Origin: Pseudomonas syringae
Lineage (GTDB): Bacteria > Pseudomonadota > Gammaproteobacteria > Pseudomonadales > Pseudomonadaceae
Reading direction: 5' to 3'
Assembly: GCF_021605415.1 (NCBI RefSeq)
Contig: NZ_WKEQ01000013.1
Span: 82,389-146,388 of the forward strand
Length of the DNA: 64,000 nucleotides
In this document: positions 35,503 to 46,763 of the stretch, one piece after another
Layout of the letters: the number at the start of each line of letters is the position of its first letter
Numbering within the stretch: the first letter of the stretch is position 1
The notes under the pieces: model-generated
What the model saw: only the letters and a program-made list of their open reading frames with translations
Told to the model about the DNA's origin: nothing
Database searches by the model: none
Made by a program: the position numbers and the translations under genes

Positions 35503-36036
35503 CTACTTCTTCTTGGCTTCTTTACGACGGACGACTTCGTCCGCGTAGCGCACACCTTTGCCTTTGTACGGCTCTGGTGGACGGAAGTCGCGGATCTCAG
35601 CGGCCACTTGACCTACCAGCTGCTTATCGATGCCCTTGATCAGGATATCGGTCTGGCTAGGGGTCTCAGCGGTGATGCCTTCCGGCAGTTCGTAATCCAC
35701 TGGGTGCGAGAAGCCAAGGGCCAGGTTCAGAACCGTGCCTTTTGCTTGCGCTTTGTAACCAACACCGACCAGCTGGAGCTTACGCTCAAAGCCTTGGCTT
35801 ACGCCTTGGACCATGTTGTTTACCAACGCACGCGTGGTACCTGCCATTGCGCGAGTTTGTTGATCGCCATTGCGAGCGGCGAAACGCAGCTCACCAGCTT
35901 CTTCAACGATCTCAACGGACGAATGGATGTTCAGTTCAAGAGTACCCTTGGCACCCTTCACCGAAAGCTGTTGGCCTGCGAATTTTACTTCGACACCGGC
36001 TGGCAGCTTAACGGGGTTCTTAGCGACGCGAGACAT
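35503..36036 (-). CDS. rplF: 50S ribosomal protein L6
   Basis: A 177-residue protein of the GTPase-associated side of the large subunit, with two related domains. Head [19 protein letters not shown]; end [30 protein letters not shown]. 12 bases after rpsH. Confidence 0.98.
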   Translation of the reverse strand: MSRVAKNPVKLPAGVEVKFAGQQLSVKGAKGTLELNIHSSVEIVEEAGELRFAARNGDQQTRAMAGTTRALVNNMVQGVSQGFERKLQLVGVGYKAQAKGTVLNLALGFSHPVDYELPEGITAETPSQTDILIKGIDKQLVGQVAAEIRDFRPPEPYKGKGVRYADEVVRRKEAKKK

Positions 36037-36048
36037 GCTTATCCCCCC

Positions 36049-36441
36049 TTAGAACACAGTGCAAAGAACTTCGCCGCCGACACCGGCAGCGCGCGCAGCA
36101 CGATCCGTCATCACACCTTTGTTGGTGGAGACGATAGACACGCCGAGACCGCCACGAACTTTCGGCAGATCTTCAACGGACTTGTACTGACGCAGGCCTG
36201 GACGACTAACGCGCTTCACTTCTTCGATAACCGGACGGCCTTCGAAGTACTTCAGCTCGATGGACAACGACGGCTTGGCGTCGGTGGTGATCTGAAAACC
36301 CGCGATGTAACCTTCGTCCTTCAGGACTTTTGCTACAGCCACCTTCAACGTGGAAGACGGCATGCTTACGACGGACTTTTCAGCCATCTGGGCATTACGG
36401 ATTCGAGTTAGCATGTCCGCTAACGGGTCCTGCATACTCAT
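36049..36441 (-). CDS. rpsH: 30S ribosomal protein S8
   Basis: A 130-residue 16S rRNA binder that in E. coli also represses the spc operon. Head [19 protein letters not shown]-terminal [29 protein letters not shown]. Unlike other genes in this operon it is separated from its upstream neighbour rpsN by 209 bases that hold two hairpins and a promoter-like sequence. Confidence 0.98.
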   Translation of the reverse strand: MSMQDPLADMLTRIRNAQMAEKSVVSMPSSTLKVAVAKVLKDEGYIAGFQITTDAKPSLSIELKYFEGRPVIEEVKRVSRPGLRQYKSVEDLPKVRGGLGVSIVSTNKGVMTDRAARAAGVGGEVLCTVF

Positions 36442-36539
36442 GGGCTAGACGCTCCTAATACAAAAAAATTAGCCTTGCGGCTACTACATGTCGCCGAGGA
36501 ATTCCGGGCAAGAAAAACACGGGCTCAGGCGAGCCGGTC

Positions 36540-36568
36540 ATTCTAGTCACACCCCAGAAATGAATCAA
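36540..36568 (-). promoter_or_regulatory. Sigma-70-like promoter inside the spc operon, before rpsH
   Basis: On the minus strand TTGATT (36568-36563), a 17-base spacer and TAGAAT (36545-36540). The -35 lies in the downstream arm of the hairpin 36561-36590. Predicted start about 90 bases before rpsH. Confidence 0.55.
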
Positions 36569-36590
36569 GCCCCAAAAGGGGCTTGATTCA
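36561..36590 (-). other. 13-bp perfect hairpin in the rpsN-rpsH spacer
   Basis: TGAATCAAGCCCC (36561-36573) and GGGGCTTGATTCA (36578-36590) with an AAAA loop. On the minus strand it is followed by TTTCTGGGG, a poor U-run, so it may be a weak terminator, a processing site or an RNA end-protector. Confidence 0.75.
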
Positions 36591-36603
36591 AGTTCAAGGC
36601 CAC

Positions 36604-36635
36604 CGATGGTCAGGTTCTTTCGAACCCGAACATCG
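36604..36635 (-). other. Second hairpin just after rpsN
   Basis: Arms 36604-36616 and 36623-36635 pair in 11 of 13 positions around a six-base loop; 15 bases after the rpsN stop. Together with the next hairpin it makes a structured intercistronic RNA. Confidence 0.6.
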
Positions 36636-36650
36636 AAGCTTTGACAGCGG

Positions 36651-36956
36651 TTACCAGCTGGCTTTAACCAGACCTGGAACGTCACCACGCATTGCAGCTT
36701 GACGCAGCATGTTACGGCCGAGGCCAAACTTGCGGTACACGCCGTGCGGACGACCAGTCAGGCGGCAACGGTTACGCATGCGCGCAGCGCTTGCGTCACG
36801 TGGTTGCTTCTGCAGAGCTACGGTAGCTTCCCAACGCGCTTCTGGACTTGCGTTCAGATCGACGATGATTGCTTTGAGCGCTGCACGCTTGGTGGCGTAC
36901 TTGGCAACGGTGAGCTGACGTTTCAGCTCACGGTTCTTCATGCTCTTCTTGGCCAT
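36651..36956 (-). CDS. rpsN: 30S ribosomal protein S14 (zinc-free form)
   Basis: A 101-residue protein: [17 protein letters not shown], then [40 protein letters not shown]. It is the long form without the CXXC pairs of zinc S14. The ATG at 36956 is chosen over an in-frame ATG at 37022 that lies inside rplE. 13 bases after rplE. Confidence 0.98.
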   Translation of the reverse strand: MAKKSMKNRELKRQLTVAKYATKRAALKAIIVDLNASPEARWEATVALQKQPRDASAARMRNRCRLTGRPHGVYRKFGLGRNMLRQAAMRGDVPGLVKASW

Positions 36957-36969
36957 TTTCCTACTCCAA

Positions 36970-37509
36970 TCAGTTGCGGAACGGGAATTTGAAAGCACGC
37001 AGCAGAGCGCGGCCTTCATCATCGTTCTTGGCAGTGGTGGTCAGGGTGATGTCCAGACCGCGGAGAGCATCGATCTTGTCGTAGTCGATTTCCGGGAAAA
37101 TGATCTGCTCTTTCACGCCCATGCTGTAGTTGCCACGACCATCGAAGGACTTGGCATTCAGGCCGCGGAAGTCGCGAACCCGAGGCAGGGAGATCGACAG
37201 CAGACGATCCAGGAATTCGTACATACGCTCACGGCGCAGAGTCACTTTGACGCCGATCGGCCATCCTTCACGGACTTTAAAGCCAGCGATGGATTTACGA
37301 GCGTAGGTCACAACGACTTTTTGGCCGGTGATCTTTTCCAGGTCAGCAACAGCGTGCTCGATGACTTTTTTGTCGCCGATCGCTTCGCCCAGACCCATGT
37401 TCAGGGTGATCTTTGTAACGCGCGGAACTTCCATCACGTTCGAAAGCTTAAGTTCTTCCTTAAGTTTCGGAGCGATTTCCTTCCGGTAAATCTCTTTTAG
37501 TCGTGCCAT
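36970..37509 (-). CDS. rplE: 50S ribosomal protein L5
   Basis: A 179-residue 5S rRNA-binding protein of the central protuberance. [20 protein letters not shown] at the start, [20 protein letters not shown] and the end [17 protein letters not shown] identify it. 20 bases after rplX. Confidence 0.98.
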   Translation of the reverse strand: MARLKEIYRKEIAPKLKEELKLSNVMEVPRVTKITLNMGLGEAIGDKKVIEHAVADLEKITGQKVVVTYARKSIAGFKVREGWPIGVKVTLRRERMYEFLDRLLSISLPRVRDFRGLNAKSFDGRGNYSMGVKEQIIFPEIDYDKIDALRGLDITLTTTAKNDDEGRALLRAFKFPFRN

Positions 37510-37529
37510 GGTCTTCTACCTAGCAGTGT

Positions 37530-37844
37530 TCAAGCATCAACCGCTTTTTGGGTCGACTTGAAGACACGAATTTTCTTACCGTCTTCTACTTTGAAACCAA
37601 CGCGGTCAGCCTTGTTGGTTTCGCCATTGAAGATGGCTACGTTAGAAGCGTGCAGTGGCGCTTCTTTCTCGACGATACCGCCTTGTACGCCCGACATCGG
37701 GTTAGGCTTGGTATGACGCTTGACCAGGTTCAGCCCACCAACAACCAGACGGTTGTCAGCAAGAACCTTCAGCACCTTACCGCGCTTACCTTTGTCTTTG
37801 CCGGCGATCACGATGATCTCGTCGTCACGACGAATCTTTTGCAT
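37530..37844 (-). CDS. rplX: 50S ribosomal protein L24
   Basis: A 104-residue assembly initiator with a KOW motif, [30 protein letters not shown]. 11 bases after rplN in the spc unit. Confidence 0.98.
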   Translation of the reverse strand: MQKIRRDDEIIVIAGKDKGKRGKVLKVLADNRLVVGGLNLVKRHTKPNPMSGVQGGIVEKEAPLHASNVAIFNGETNKADRVGFKVEDGKKIRVFKSTQKAVDA

Positions 37845-37855
37845 GTCGGATCTCC

Positions 37856-38224
37856 TTACAGCACTTCTGGGGCGAGCGAGACGATCTTCATGAACTTCTC
37901 AGTACGAAGTTCACGGGTCACTGGCCCAAAGATACGGGTGCCGATAGGCTCTTGCTTGTTGTTCAGAAGAACAGCAGCGTTGCCATCAAAGCGGATAATG
38001 GAGCCATCAGCACGACGTACGCCGTGACGAGTGCGGACCACAACAGCAGTCATCACTTGGCCTTTTTTCACTTTACCGCGAGGAATTGCTTCCTTGACGG
38101 TAACTTTGATGATGTCACCGATACCAGCGTAACGACGATGGGAGCCACCCAGCACCTTGATGCACATAACGCGGCGAGCGCCGCTGTTATCGGCCACATC
38201 GAGCATGGATTGAGTCTGAATCAT
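37856..38224 (-). CDS. rplN: 50S ribosomal protein L14
   Basis: A 122-residue interface protein: [33 protein letters not shown] and [14 protein letters not shown] end ([26 protein letters not shown]). In E. coli it starts the spc operon; here the 23-base gap to rpsQ shows no terminator, so S10 and spc genes probably share transcripts. Confidence 0.98.
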   Translation of the reverse strand: MIQTQSMLDVADNSGARRVMCIKVLGGSHRRYAGIGDIIKVTVKEAIPRGKVKKGQVMTAVVVRTRHGVRRADGSIIRFDGNAAVLLNNKQEPIGTRIFGPVTRELRTEKFMKIVSLAPEVL

Positions 38225-38247
38225 ATAATTTCTCCGACCCCTAGTCC

Positions 38248-38514
38248 TTAGACTTCCACAGCGCGTTCGAGAACATCAACCAGTGCCCAAGACTTGGTCT
38301 TGGCCATTGGACGAGTTTCACGAATAGTGACTTTGTCGCCAATATGGCACTGATTGGTTTCGTCGTGCGCGTGCAGCTTAGTCGAACGCTTAACGTATTT
38401 ACCGTAGATCGGGTGCTTAACGCGACGCTCGATCAGAACGGTGATGGTTTTGTCCATCTTGTCGCTGACAACACGGCCAGTCAGCGTACGGACAGTTTTT
38501 TCGGCTTCAGCCAT
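38248..38514 (-). CDS. rpsQ: 30S ribosomal protein S17
   Basis: An 88-residue 16S rRNA binder with an OB fold: [43 protein letters not shown]. 2 bases after rpmC. Confidence 0.98.
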   Translation of the reverse strand: MAEAEKTVRTLTGRVVSDKMDKTITVLIERRVKHPIYGKYVKRSTKLHAHDETNQCHIGDKVTIRETRPMAKTKSWALVDVLERAVEV

Positions 38515-38516
38515 GA

Positions 38517-38708
38517 TTACTTACCTGCCTGCTGGTTGAGCACAGTCTTCACGCGAGCGATGTCACGCTTAACTTGCGAGAGCAGATGCGACTGCCCCAA
38601 CTGGCCAGTTGCTTTCTGCATGCGCAGATTGAACTGGTCGCGCAGCAAGCCGAGCAGTTGCTCGTTCAGCTGCTGTGCGGATTTTTCACGAAGTTCATTC
38701 GCTTTCAT
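38517..38708 (-). CDS. rpmC: 50S ribosomal protein L29
   Basis: A 63-residue helical hairpin near the exit tunnel, [19 protein letters not shown] ... [16 protein letters not shown]. The ATG at 38708 shares one base with the rplP stop (TGATG); an adjacent upstream GTG is rejected because MKAN is the family start. Confidence 0.97.
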
Positions 38709-39121
38709 CACATCACCGTCCGTTTAACAAAGGAGGTGGCGAGCGGCAGCTTTGCAGCAGCCAGGGCGAAAGCCTCACGCGCCAGCTCTTCAGAAACACC
38801 CTCGATTTCATACAGGACTTTGCCTGGCTGAATCTGGGCAACCCAGTATTCGACGTTACCCTTACCTTTACCCATCCGAACTTCGAGTGGCTTCTTGGAA
38901 ATAGGCTTGTCCGGGAATACACGGATCCAGATCTTGCCGCCACGTTTTACGTGACGGGTCAGAGCACGACGCGCTGACTCGATCTGACGAGCGGTGAGAC
39001 GACCACGAGCTACAGACTTCAGCGCGAACTCGCCGAAGCTGACTTTGCTACCGCGCAGTGCCAGACCACGGTTGTGGCCGGTCATCTGCTTGCGGAACTT
39101 CGTACGCTTTGGTTGCAACAT
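38708..39121 (-). CDS. rplP: 50S ribosomal protein L16
   Basis: A 137-residue protein near the A site. [24 protein letters not shown] and the end [31 protein letters not shown] are diagnostic. The RMGKGKG loop that is a site of Arg hydroxylation in E. coli is present. 12 bases after rpsC. Confidence 0.98.
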
Positions 39122-39133
39122 TTGGCGTACCCC

Positions 39134-39820
39134 TTACTTAGCAGCTTTTTTACGAGGCGCTGGTGCTTGTGGTTTCAGTTCTTCTTGGCGACCACCAATT
39201 ACTTCGCCTTTGAAGATCCAAACCTTTACACCGATCACACCGTAAGTGGTGTGAGCTTCGTAGTTGGCATAGTCGATGTCGGCACGCAGGGTGTGCAGAG
39301 GCACACGACCTTCGCGATACCATTCAGTACGTGCGATTTCAGCACCGCCGAGACGACCGCTCACTTGGATTTTGATGCCTTTGGCACCAATGCGCATTGC
39401 GTTCTGTACTGCGCGCTTCATAGCGCGACGGAACATTACGCGACGCTCCAGCTGCTGAGCTACGCTCTGCGCAACCAGCATACCGTCGAGTTCCGGCTTA
39501 CGGATCTCTTCGATATTGATGTGCACAGGCACACCCATTTGCTTGGTCAGGTCCTGGCGCAGTTTCTCAACATCTTCACCTTTCTTCCCGATAACGATAC
39601 CTGGACGAGCGGTGTGGATGGTGATACGTGCAGTTTGGGCCGGACGATGGATATCGATACGGCTTACGGACGCGCTTTTTAGTTTGTCTTGGAGATACTC
39701 ACGCACCTTCAGATCAGCGAACAAGTAGTCCGCATAAGTCCGACCGTCTGCGTACCAGACGGAGGTGTGCTCCTTGACGATTCCCAGGCGAATGCCAATG
39801 GGATGTACTTTCTGACCCAT
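39134..39820 (-). CDS. rpsC: 30S ribosomal protein S3
   Basis: A 228-residue head protein with mRNA helicase role at the entry channel. [26 protein letters not shown] at the start, KH domain [19 protein letters not shown]-terminal domain [25 protein letters not shown] and a basic tail [12 protein letters not shown] at 39820; earlier in-frame starts lie within rplV. Confidence 0.98.
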
Positions 39821-39833
39821 CTCTTCGACTCCG

Positions 39834-40166
39834 TTACTTGTCAGCAACCTTGACAGTGATATGGCAAGACCGCTTGACGATGCGATCAGCACGGCCTTTG
39901 GCACGCGGCATGATGCGCTTCAGCGAACGCCCTTCGTTGACGAAAACGGTGCTGACTTTCAGGTCATCAACGTCTGCGCCTTCGTTATGCTCGGCGTTGG
40001 CTACGGCCGACTCCAGCACTTTTTTCATGATCTCGGCGGCTTTCTTACTGCTGAAAGCCAACAGGTTGAGCGCTTCGCCCACCTTTTTCCCGCGGATCTG
40101 GTCGGCGACCAAGCGGGCTTTTTGGGCGGAGATTCGAGCGCCCGACAACTTAGCGGCTACTTCCAT
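39834..40166 (-). CDS. rplV: 50S ribosomal protein L22
   Basis: A 110-residue protein lining the exit tunnel; its beta-hairpin is [30 protein letters not shown], with the macrolide-relevant loop unchanged. 11 bases after rpsS. Confidence 0.98.
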
Positions 40167-40177
40167 TTCCTAACCCC

Positions 40178-40453
40178 TTAACGCTTGGCTTTCTTGTCAG
40201 CCACGTGCCCACGATAAGTGCGGGTACCGGCGAACTCGCCCAGTTTATGGCCGACCATGTCTTCGTTAACGAGAACTGGGACGTGCTGACGACCGTTGTG
40301 TACTGCGATGGTCAGACCGACCATTTGTGGCAGGATCATGGAACGGCGCGACCAGGTTTTAATTGGTTTGCGATCGTTCTTTTCCGCCGCCACTTCGATC
40401 TTCTTCAGTAGGTGAAGATCAATAAAAGGACCTTTTTTCAGAGAACGTGGCAC
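40178..40453 (-). CDS. rpsS: 30S ribosomal protein S19
   Basis: A 91-residue head protein: [50 protein letters not shown] and [16 protein letters not shown]. 16 bases after rplB. Confidence 0.98.
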   Translation of the reverse strand: MPRSLKKGPFIDLHLLKKIEVAAEKNDRKPIKTWSRRSMILPQMVGLTIAVHNGRQHVPVLVNEDMVGHKLGEFAGTRTYRGHVADKKAKR

Positions 40454-40469
40454 TGTCGTATCCCTCTAT

Positions 40470-41294
40470 TTACTTGCGACGACGGACGATCATTTTGTCG
40501 GTACGCTTATTACCACGAGTCTTCGCGCCCTTAGTCGGGAAGCCCCATGGCGATACCGGATGACGACCACCAGAGGTACGACCTTCACCACCACCATGTG
40601 GGTGGTCAACCGGGTTCATGGCAACACCACGAACGGTTGGGCGAACGCCACGCCAGCGTTTGGCACCAGCTTTACCCAGCGAACGCAGGCTGTGCTCGGA
40701 GTTCGAGACTTCGCCAAGGGTCGCACGGCATTCAGCCAGTACTTTGCGCATTTCACCGGAACGAAGACGCAGGGTAACGTACACACCTTCACGAGCGATC
40801 AACTGAGCCGAAGCACCAGCGGAACGTGCGATTTGTGCGCCTTTACCTGGCTTAAGCTCGATGCCGTGTACGGTGCTACCAACTGGAATGTTGCGCAGTT
40901 GCAGAGCGTTGCCCGGCTTGATCGGTGCCAGAGCACCTGCGATCAGCTGGTCGCCAGCACTCACGCCCTTAGGGGCGATGATGTAGCGGCGCTCGCCATC
41001 TGCGTACAGCAGCAGAGCGATGTGAGCAGTACGGTTTGGATCGTATTCGATACGCTCGACAGTGGCAGAGATGCCATCTTTGTCGTTGCGACGAAAATCG
41101 ACCAGACGATAATGCTGCTTATGGCCACCACCGATGTGACGAGTGGTAATACGACCATTGTTGTTACGACCACCAGTCTTCGATTTTTTCTCGAGCAGCG
41201 GTGCGTGAGGAGCGCCTTTATGCAGCTCCTGGTTGACCACCTTGACCACAAAACGGCGGCCAGGGGAAGTCGGTTTGCATTTAACGATTGCCAT
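40470..41294 (-). CDS. rplB: 50S ribosomal protein L2
   Basis: A 274-residue protein near the peptidyl transferase centre. [19 protein letters not shown] begins it; the conserved [14 protein letters not shown] loop contains the essential His; the end is [16 protein letters not shown]. 14 bases after rplW. Confidence 0.98.
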   Translation of the reverse strand: MAIVKCKPTSPGRRFVVKVVNQELHKGAPHAPLLEKKSKTGGRNNNGRITTRHIGGGHKQHYRLVDFRRNDKDGISATVERIEYDPNRTAHIALLLYADGERRYIIAPKGVSAGDQLIAGALAPIKPGNALQLRNIPVGSTVHGIELKPGKGAQIARSAGASAQLIAREGVYVTLRLRSGEMRKVLAECRATLGEVSNSEHSLRSLGKAGAKRWRGVRPTVRGVAMNPVDHPHGGGEGRTSGGRHPVSPWGFPTKGAKTRGNKRTDKMIVRRRK

Positions 41295-41308
41295 GATGCA
41301 CCCCTTCC

Positions 41309-41608
41309 TTACTCAGCACTGCTGCTGAAATCGAGATCTTGGCCTGGCTGAAGGGAGATAACTGCCTTCTTCCAGTCATTACGCTTGCCCAGACCGCGAG
41401 CTGTGCGCTTGCTTTTACCCAGTACATTCAGGGTAGTAACACGCTCAACTTTCACGCTGAACAGGCTTTCGACGGCCTTCTTGATTTCCAGCTTGGTTGC
41501 ATCGGTTGCAACCTTGAAAACGAACTGGCCTTTCTTGTCTGCCAGAACCGTAGCCTTCTCGGAAACGTGCGGGCCAAGCAGAACTTTAAATACGCGTTCC
41601 TGGTTCAT
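41309..41608 (-). CDS. rplW: 50S ribosomal protein L23
   Basis: A 99-residue exit-tunnel protein and docking site for trigger factor and [28 protein letters not shown] and [16 protein letters not shown] identify it. Overlaps the rplD stop by four bases (ATGA). Confidence 0.98.
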
Positions 41609-42207
41609 CCCAGCAGCTCCTCGAATTTCTTCACGGCCGACACGGTGATCAACACCTTGTCGTATGCGATCAGACTAACTGGATCGGAACCTTGCACGTC
41701 ACGAACATCAACGTGTGGCAGGTTGCGAGCAGCCAGGTACAGGTTCTGATCAACAGCGTCCGACACGATCAAAACGTCGGTCAGGCTCATGTTGTTCAGC
41801 TTGCCCAGCAGGTCTTTGGTTTTCGGAGTTTCAACAGCGAAATCCTGAACCACGACCAGACGATCAGTACGCACCAGCTCAGCAAGGATGGAACGCATTG
41901 CTGCGCGATACATCTTCTTGTTCAGCTTCTGAGAGTGATCCTGTGGACGAGCTGCGAAAGTGGTACCGCCGCCACGCCAGATTGGGCTACGGATAGTACC
42001 GGCACGAGCACGGCCAGTACCTTTCTGACGCCAAGGGCGCTTACCGCCACCACGAACGTCGGAACGGGTCTTTTGCTGCTTGGAACCCTGACGGCCGCCA
42101 GCCATGTAGGCCACGACTGCTTGGTGAACCAGAGTCTCGTTGAACTCGCCGCCAAACGTCAGTTCGGAAACTTCGATCGCTTGAGCGTCATTTACATTTA
42201 ATTGCAT
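41605..42207 (-). CDS. rplD: 50S ribosomal protein L4
   Basis: A 200-residue tunnel protein that in E. coli represses the S10 operon. The extended loop [39 protein letters not shown] is intact. 12 bases after rplC; no E. coli-like long S10 leader is evident upstream, so L4 control may differ. Confidence 0.98.
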
Positions 42208-42219
42208 GTCAGCTTCCCC

Positions 42220-42855
42220 TTAACCGCGAGCCTTGGCTGCTGGACGTACAACCAGGTTGCCGCCAGTAGCGCCAGGAACAGCACCCTTGACCAACAACAG
42301 ATTGCGTTCAGCGTCCACGCGCACTACTTCCAGGGACTGCACGGTCACGCGCTCAGCGCCCATATGACCGGACATTTTTTTGCCCTTGAATACACGACCA
42401 GGAGTCTGGCACTGGCCGATAGAGCCTGGGACGCGGTGGGATACGGAGTTACCGTGGGTGTTATCTTGCCCGCGGAAATTCCAACGCTTGATCGTACCCT
42501 GGAAGCCTTTACCTTTGGACTGACCGGTTACATCAACCAGTTGACCAGCAGCGAAGATTTCAGCGTTGATCAGATCGCCGGCCTGGTAATCGCCGTCTTC
42601 AAGACGGAATTCCATTACGGTACGACCAGCGGCAACGTTCGCTTTAGCGAAGTGGCCAGCCTGCGCAGCTGTTACACGCGAAGCGCGACGCTCGCCGACA
42701 GTGACTTGCACTGCACGATAGCCATCGGTCTCTTCAGTTTTGAACTGGGTGACGCGATTCGGCTCGATCTCAATGACCGTGACCGGAATGGAGACACCTT
42801 CTTCGGTGAAAATACGGGTCATACCGCATTTACGACCGACTACACCAATAGTCAT
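42220..42855 (-). CDS. rplC: 50S ribosomal protein L3
   Basis: A 211-residue early assembly protein. [20 protein letters not shown] at the start, [38 protein letters not shown] including the glutamine methylated by PrmB in enterics. The ATG at 42855 is chosen by family start. 80 bases after rpsJ. Confidence 0.98.
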   Translation of the reverse strand: MTIGVVGRKCGMTRIFTEEGVSIPVTVIEIEPNRVTQFKTEETDGYRAVQVTVGERRASRVTAAQAGHFAKANVAAGRTVMEFRLEDGDYQAGDLINAEIFAAGQLVDVTGQSKGKGFQGTIKRWNFRGQDNTHGNSVSHRVPGSIGQCQTPGRVFKGKKMSGHMGAERVTVQSLEVVRVDAERNLLLVKGAVPGATGGNLVVRPAAKARG

Positions 42856-42935
42856 GTTGTAAACCTCATGAGTGTACGGGGCTTTCACCCGCTATGGCCG
42901 CCCATTTCAGAGCGTTACACGACTAAGACCGAGTC

Positions 42936-43247
42936 TTAGCCGAGGCTGATCTGTACTTCCACACCGGCCGCAAGATCAAGCTTCATAAGTGCGTCAACGG
43001 TTTTATCCGTTGGCTGGACGATATCCAGGACACGCTTATGAGTGCGGATCTCGTACTGGTCACGCGCGTCTTTGTTGACGTGCGGGGAAACCAGAACGGT
43101 GAACCGCTCTTTACGGGTAGGCAGTGGAATAGGACCACGCACTTGAGCACCAGTACGTTTCGCGGTTTCCACGATTTCCTGGGTTGATTGGTCGATCAGG
43201 CGATGGTCAAAAGCCTTCAACCTGATACGGATTTGCTGATTTTGCAT
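42936..43247 (-). CDS. rpsJ: 30S ribosomal protein S10
   Basis: A 103-residue head protein, also the NusE antitermination partner of Nus[27 protein letters not shown] and [35 protein letters not shown]. First gene of the S10 operon, with a strong promoter upstream at 43310-43338. Confidence 0.98.
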
Positions 43248-43309
43248 TGGATTTCAGACTCCGGCTGCTATTCCCACCGGGCGCAATACGCCCGTTAAAA
43301 GGAGGCGCA

Positions 43310-43338
43310 ATTCTATAGACGCCCCATATGGGTGTCAA
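43310..43338 (-). promoter_or_regulatory. Sigma-70 promoter of the S10 operon
   Basis: On the minus strand TTGACA (43338-43333), 17-base spacer, TAGAAT (43315-43310). It lies directly after the tufA terminator. The leader of about 55 bases contains a short GGGCG/CGCCC hairpin (43279-43293), much shorter than the E. coli S10 leader. Confidence 0.85.
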
Positions 43339-43344
43339 CCCAAT

Positions 43345-43374
43345 AAAAAAGCCCCCGCTGAGCGGGGGCTTTTT
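43345..43374 (-). terminator. Terminator of tufA (end of str operon)
   Basis: Stem GCCCCCGCT/AGCGGGGGC (43351-43369), followed on the minus strand by TTTTTTATT. Separates the str operon from the S10 operon. Confidence 0.93.
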
Positions 43375-43402
43375 CAAGTCATCAAAGCTTGCTCAAAAGA
43401 GC

Positions 43403-44596
43403 TTACTCGATGATTTTGGCTACGACGCCAGCGCCGACGGTACGACCGCCTTCACGGATAGCGAAACGCAGACCATCTTCCATCGCGATGGTTTTGATCA
43501 GGGTAACTTCCATCTGGATGTTGTCACCCGGCATTACCATTTCAACGCCTTCTGGCAGCTGGCAGTTACCAGTCACGTCAGTAGTACGGAAGTAGAACTG
43601 CGGACGATAGCCTTTGAAGAACGGAGTGTGACGACCGCCTTCTTCCTTGCTCAGCACGTAAACTTCTGCAGTGAACTTGGTGTGCGGCTTAACCGAACCC
43701 GGCTTGACCAGAACCTGGCCACGCTCAACGTCGTCACGCTTGGTGCCACGCAGCAGGACGCCGCAGTTCTCGCCAGCACGACCTTGGTCGAGCAGCTTGC
43801 GGAACATTTCAACACCGGTGCAGGTGGTGGTGGTGGTGTCACGCAGACCAACGATTTCCAGTGCGTCTTGAACGTTAACAACACCACGCTCGATACGACC
43901 AGTTACAACAGTACCGCGACCGGAGATCGAGAACACGTCTTCGATTGGCATCAGGAACGGCTTGTCGATAGCGCGCTCTGGCTCTGGGATGTAGGTATCC
44001 AGAGTTTCGACCAGCTTACGAACGGCAGTGGTGCCCATTTCGTTATCGTCTTTGCCTTCCAGCGCCATACGCGCGGAACCGATGATGATTGGAGTGTCAT
44101 CACCTGGGAAGTCGTAAGTGCTCAGCAGATCGCGCACTTCCATCTCAACCAGTTCCAGCAGTTCAGCGTCGTCTACCAGGTCAGCCTTGTTCAGGAAAAC
44201 CACGATGTACGGAACGCCAACCTGACGGGACAGCAGGATGTGCTCACGGGTTTGCGGCATCGGACCATCAGCGGCCGAGCAAACCAGGATAGCGCCGTCC
44301 ATCTGAGCAGCACCGGTGATCATGTTCTTCACATAGTCAGCGTGACCTGGGCAGTCAACGTGAGCGTAGTGACGGATCTTCGAGTTGTACTCAACGTGTG
44401 CGGTGTTGATCGTGATACCACGAGCTTTTTCTTCTGGCGCGCTGTCGATCTTGTCGAAGTCAACAACAGCCGAACCGAAAACTTCGGAGCAAACACGAGT
44501 CAGTGCTGCAGTCAGAGTGGTTTTACCGTGGTCAACGTGACCAATGGTGCCAACGTTGACGTGCGGAAGGGAACGATCAAATTTTTCTTTAGCCAC
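43403..44596 (-). CDS. tufA: Elongation factor Tu (copy A)
   Basis: EF-Tu delivers aminoacyl-tRNA to the ribosome using GTP. 397 residues: P-loop [28 protein letters not shown], and domains 2 and 3 (from about residue 210). It differs from the second copy (59967-61160) at about 13 positions, almost all in the GTPase domain; residues from about 197 to 394 are identical. It ends the str operon, 31 bases after fusA. Confidence 0.98.
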   Translation of the reverse strand: MAKEKFDRSLPHVNVGTIGHVDHGKTTLTAALTRVCSEVFGSAVVDFDKIDSAPEEKARGITINTAHVEYNSKIRHYAHVDCPGHADYVKNMITGAAQMDGAILVCSAADGPMPQTREHILLSRQVGVPYIVVFLNKADLVDDAELLELVEMEVRDLLSTYDFPGDDTPIIIGSARMALEGKDDNEMGTTAVRKLVETLDTYIPEPERAIDKPFLMPIEDVFSISGRGTVVTGRIERGVVNVQDALEIVGLRDTTTTTCTGVEMFRKLLDQGRAGENCGVLLRGTKRDDVERGQVLVKPGSVKPHTKFTAEVYVLSKEEGGRHTPFFKGYRPQFYFRTTDVTGNCQLPEGVEMVMPGDNIQMEVTLIKTIAMEDGLRFAIREGGRTVGAGVVAKIIE

Positions 44597-44627
44597 GACA
44601 ATTAACTCCTAGCCTAAAGGGGCTGAA

Positions 44628-46733
44628 TCAGCCTTGTTTTTTGGTAACAGATTCGACGATGTGCGTCGGAGCTGTATCGTATTTTTTGAATTCCATAGAG
44701 TAGCTTGCGCGACCCTGGGACATGGAACGAACGTCGGTCGCATAACCGAACATCTCACCCAGCGGAACCTCGGCGCGGATAACCTTGCCGGAGACCGTGT
44801 CTTCCATACCCTGGATCATGCCACGACGACGGTTAAGGTCGCCCATCACATCACCCATATAGTCTTCAGGCGTAACAACCTCTACCGCCATGATCGGCTC
44901 GAGCAACTCACCGCCGCCCTTCTGGGCCAGTTGCTTGGTCGCCATGGAAGCAGCCACCTTAAACGCCATCTCGTTGGAGTCGACGTCGTGGTAAGAACCA
45001 TCGAACACGGTAGCCTTCAGGCCGATCAGCGGATAACCGGCAACTACGCCGTTTTTCATCTGCTCTTCGATACCCTTCTGGATAGCCGGGATGTATTCCT
45101 TAGGAACAACACCACCTACAACCTCGTTCACGAATTGCAGACCTTCCTGACCTTCGTCAGCAGGAGCAAAACGGATCCAGCAATGACCGAACTGGCCACG
45201 ACCGCCGGATTGACGAACGAACTTGCCTTCGATTTCACAGTTCTTCGTGATGCGCTCACGATAGGAAACCTGAGGCTTGCCGATGTTGGCTTCGACGTTG
45301 AACTCACGGCGCATCCGGTCAACCAGGATGTCCAGGTGAAGCTCGCCCATGCCCGAGATGATCGTCTGACCAGTCTCTTCATCAGTCTTGACGCGGAAAG
45401 ATGGATCTTCCTGAGCAAGCTTGCCCAGAGCGATACCCATTTTTTCCTGGTCATCCTTGGTCTTAGGCTCTACGGCAACCGAAATAACCGGCTCCGGGAA
45501 GTCCATGCGAACCAGGATGATTGGCTTGGCAGCGTCGCACAAAGTCTCACCAGTGGTGACGTCCTTCATGCCGATCAGGGCCGCGATGTCACCAGCGCGC
45601 ACTTCCTTGATCTCTTCACGGGCGTTTGCGTGCATTTGCACCATACGACCCACACGCTCTTTCTTGCCCTTGACCGAGTTGATCACGCCGTCACCAGAGG
45701 CCAACACGCCCGAGTAAACGCGCACGAAGGTCAAAGTACCCACGAATGGGTCGGTAGCGATCTTGAACGCCAACGCCGAGAACGGCTCGTTGTCGTCAGC
45801 ATGACGCTCCATCTCTTCTTCCTCGTTATCCGGGTTGGAGCCCTTGATAGCAGGAATGTCGGTTGGAGCCGGCAGGTAATCGATAACGGCGTCGAGAACC
45901 AGGGGAACACCCTTGTTCTTGAAGGAAGAACCGCAAACAGCCAGAACGATTTCGCCAGCGATAGTACGCTGACGCAGAGCGCCCTTGATTTCTTCGAGGG
46001 TGAGCTCTTCACCTTCGAGGTACTTGTTCATCAGTTCTTCGCTGGCTTCGGCCGCAGCTTCAACCATGTTGCTGCGCCACTCATCAGCCAGCTCCTGCAG
46101 TTCAGCAGGGATGGCTTCGCGACGCGGAGTCATGCCTTTGTCAGCATCGTTCCAGTAAACAGCTTCCATGGTCATCAGATCGATCTGACCCTGGAAATTG
46201 TCTTCGGAACCGATTGCCAACTGGATTGGCACCGGGGTGTGACCCAGACGCTGCTTGATCTGACCGATCACGCGCAGGAAGTTGGCACCAGCACGGTCCA
46301 TCTTGTTTACGTAAACAAGACGCGGAACGCCGTACTTGTTGGCTTGACGCCATACGGTTTCCGACTGAGGCTCAACGCCCGAAGTACCACAGAAAACCAC
46401 AACCGCGCCGTCGAGCACACGCAGGGAACGCTCAACTTCAATGGTGAAGTCTACGTGGCCCGGAGTGTCAATGACGTTGAAGCGGTATTGGTCTTTGTGC
46501 TGCTTCGCAGAACCTTGCCAGAAGGCGGTAATAGCAGCAGAAGTAATGGTAATACCACGCTCCTGCTCCTGAACCATCCAGTCTGTGGTCGCGGCGCCGT
46601 CATGCACCTCGCCCATCTTGTGACTTTTGCCAGTGTAAAAAAGGACGCGCTCGGTGGTGGTGGTCTTACCAGCATCCACGTGAGCAACGATACCAATGTT
46701 ACGGTAGCGATTAATCGGTGTTGTACGAGCCAT
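44628..46733 (-). CDS. fusA: Elongation factor G
   Basis: A 701-residue translocase GTPase. G1 [20 protein letters not shown]2 [10 protein letters not shown]3 DTPGHVDF, G4 NKMDRAGA; domain IV has the conserved [13 protein letters not shown] tip region. The str-operon copy (FusA1 in P. aeruginosa). Between rpsG (30 bases upstream) and tufA. Confidence 0.98.
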   Translation of the reverse strand: MARTTPINRYRNIGIVAHVDAGKTTTTERVLFYTGKSHKMGEVHDGAATTDWMVQEQERGITITSAAITAFWQGSAKQHKDQYRFNVIDTPGHVDFTIEVERSLRVLDGAVVVFCGTSGVEPQSETVWRQANKYGVPRLVYVNKMDRAGANFLRVIGQIKQRLGHTPVPIQLAIGSEDNFQGQIDLMTMEAVYWNDADKGMTPRREAIPAELQELADEWRSNMVEAAAEASEELMNKYLEGEELTLEEIKGALRQRTIAGEIVLAVCGSSFKNKGVPLVLDAVIDYLPAPTDIPAIKGSNPDNEEEEMERHADDNEPFSALAFKIATDPFVGTLTFVRVYSGVLASGDGVINSVKGKKERVGRMVQMHANAREEIKEVRAGDIAALIGMKDVTTGETLCDAAKPIILVRMDFPEPVISVAVEPKTKDDQEKMGIALGKLAQEDPSFRVKTDEETGQTIISGMGELHLDILVDRMRREFNVEANIGKPQVSYRERITKNCEIEGKFVRQSGGRGQFGHCWIRFAPADEGQEGLQFVNEVVGGVVPKEYIPAIQKGIEEQMKNGVVAGYPLIGLKATVFDGSYHDVDSNEMAFKVAASMATKQLAQKGGGELLEPIMAVEVVTPEDYMGDVMGDLNRRRGMIQGMEDTVSGKVIRAEVPLGEMFGYATDVRSMSQGRASYSMEFKKYDTAPTHIVESVTKKQG

Positions 46734-46763
46734 AAAGCCCTCGCAAATTGAGTGACGCTAAAA

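Noticed and set aside
36521..36535. GGCTC/GAGCC hairpin with T-run just after the rpsH-side promoter, as an attenuator
   Set aside because: Only five base pairs, and the predicted transcription start falls inside it, so it could not form in the new transcript.
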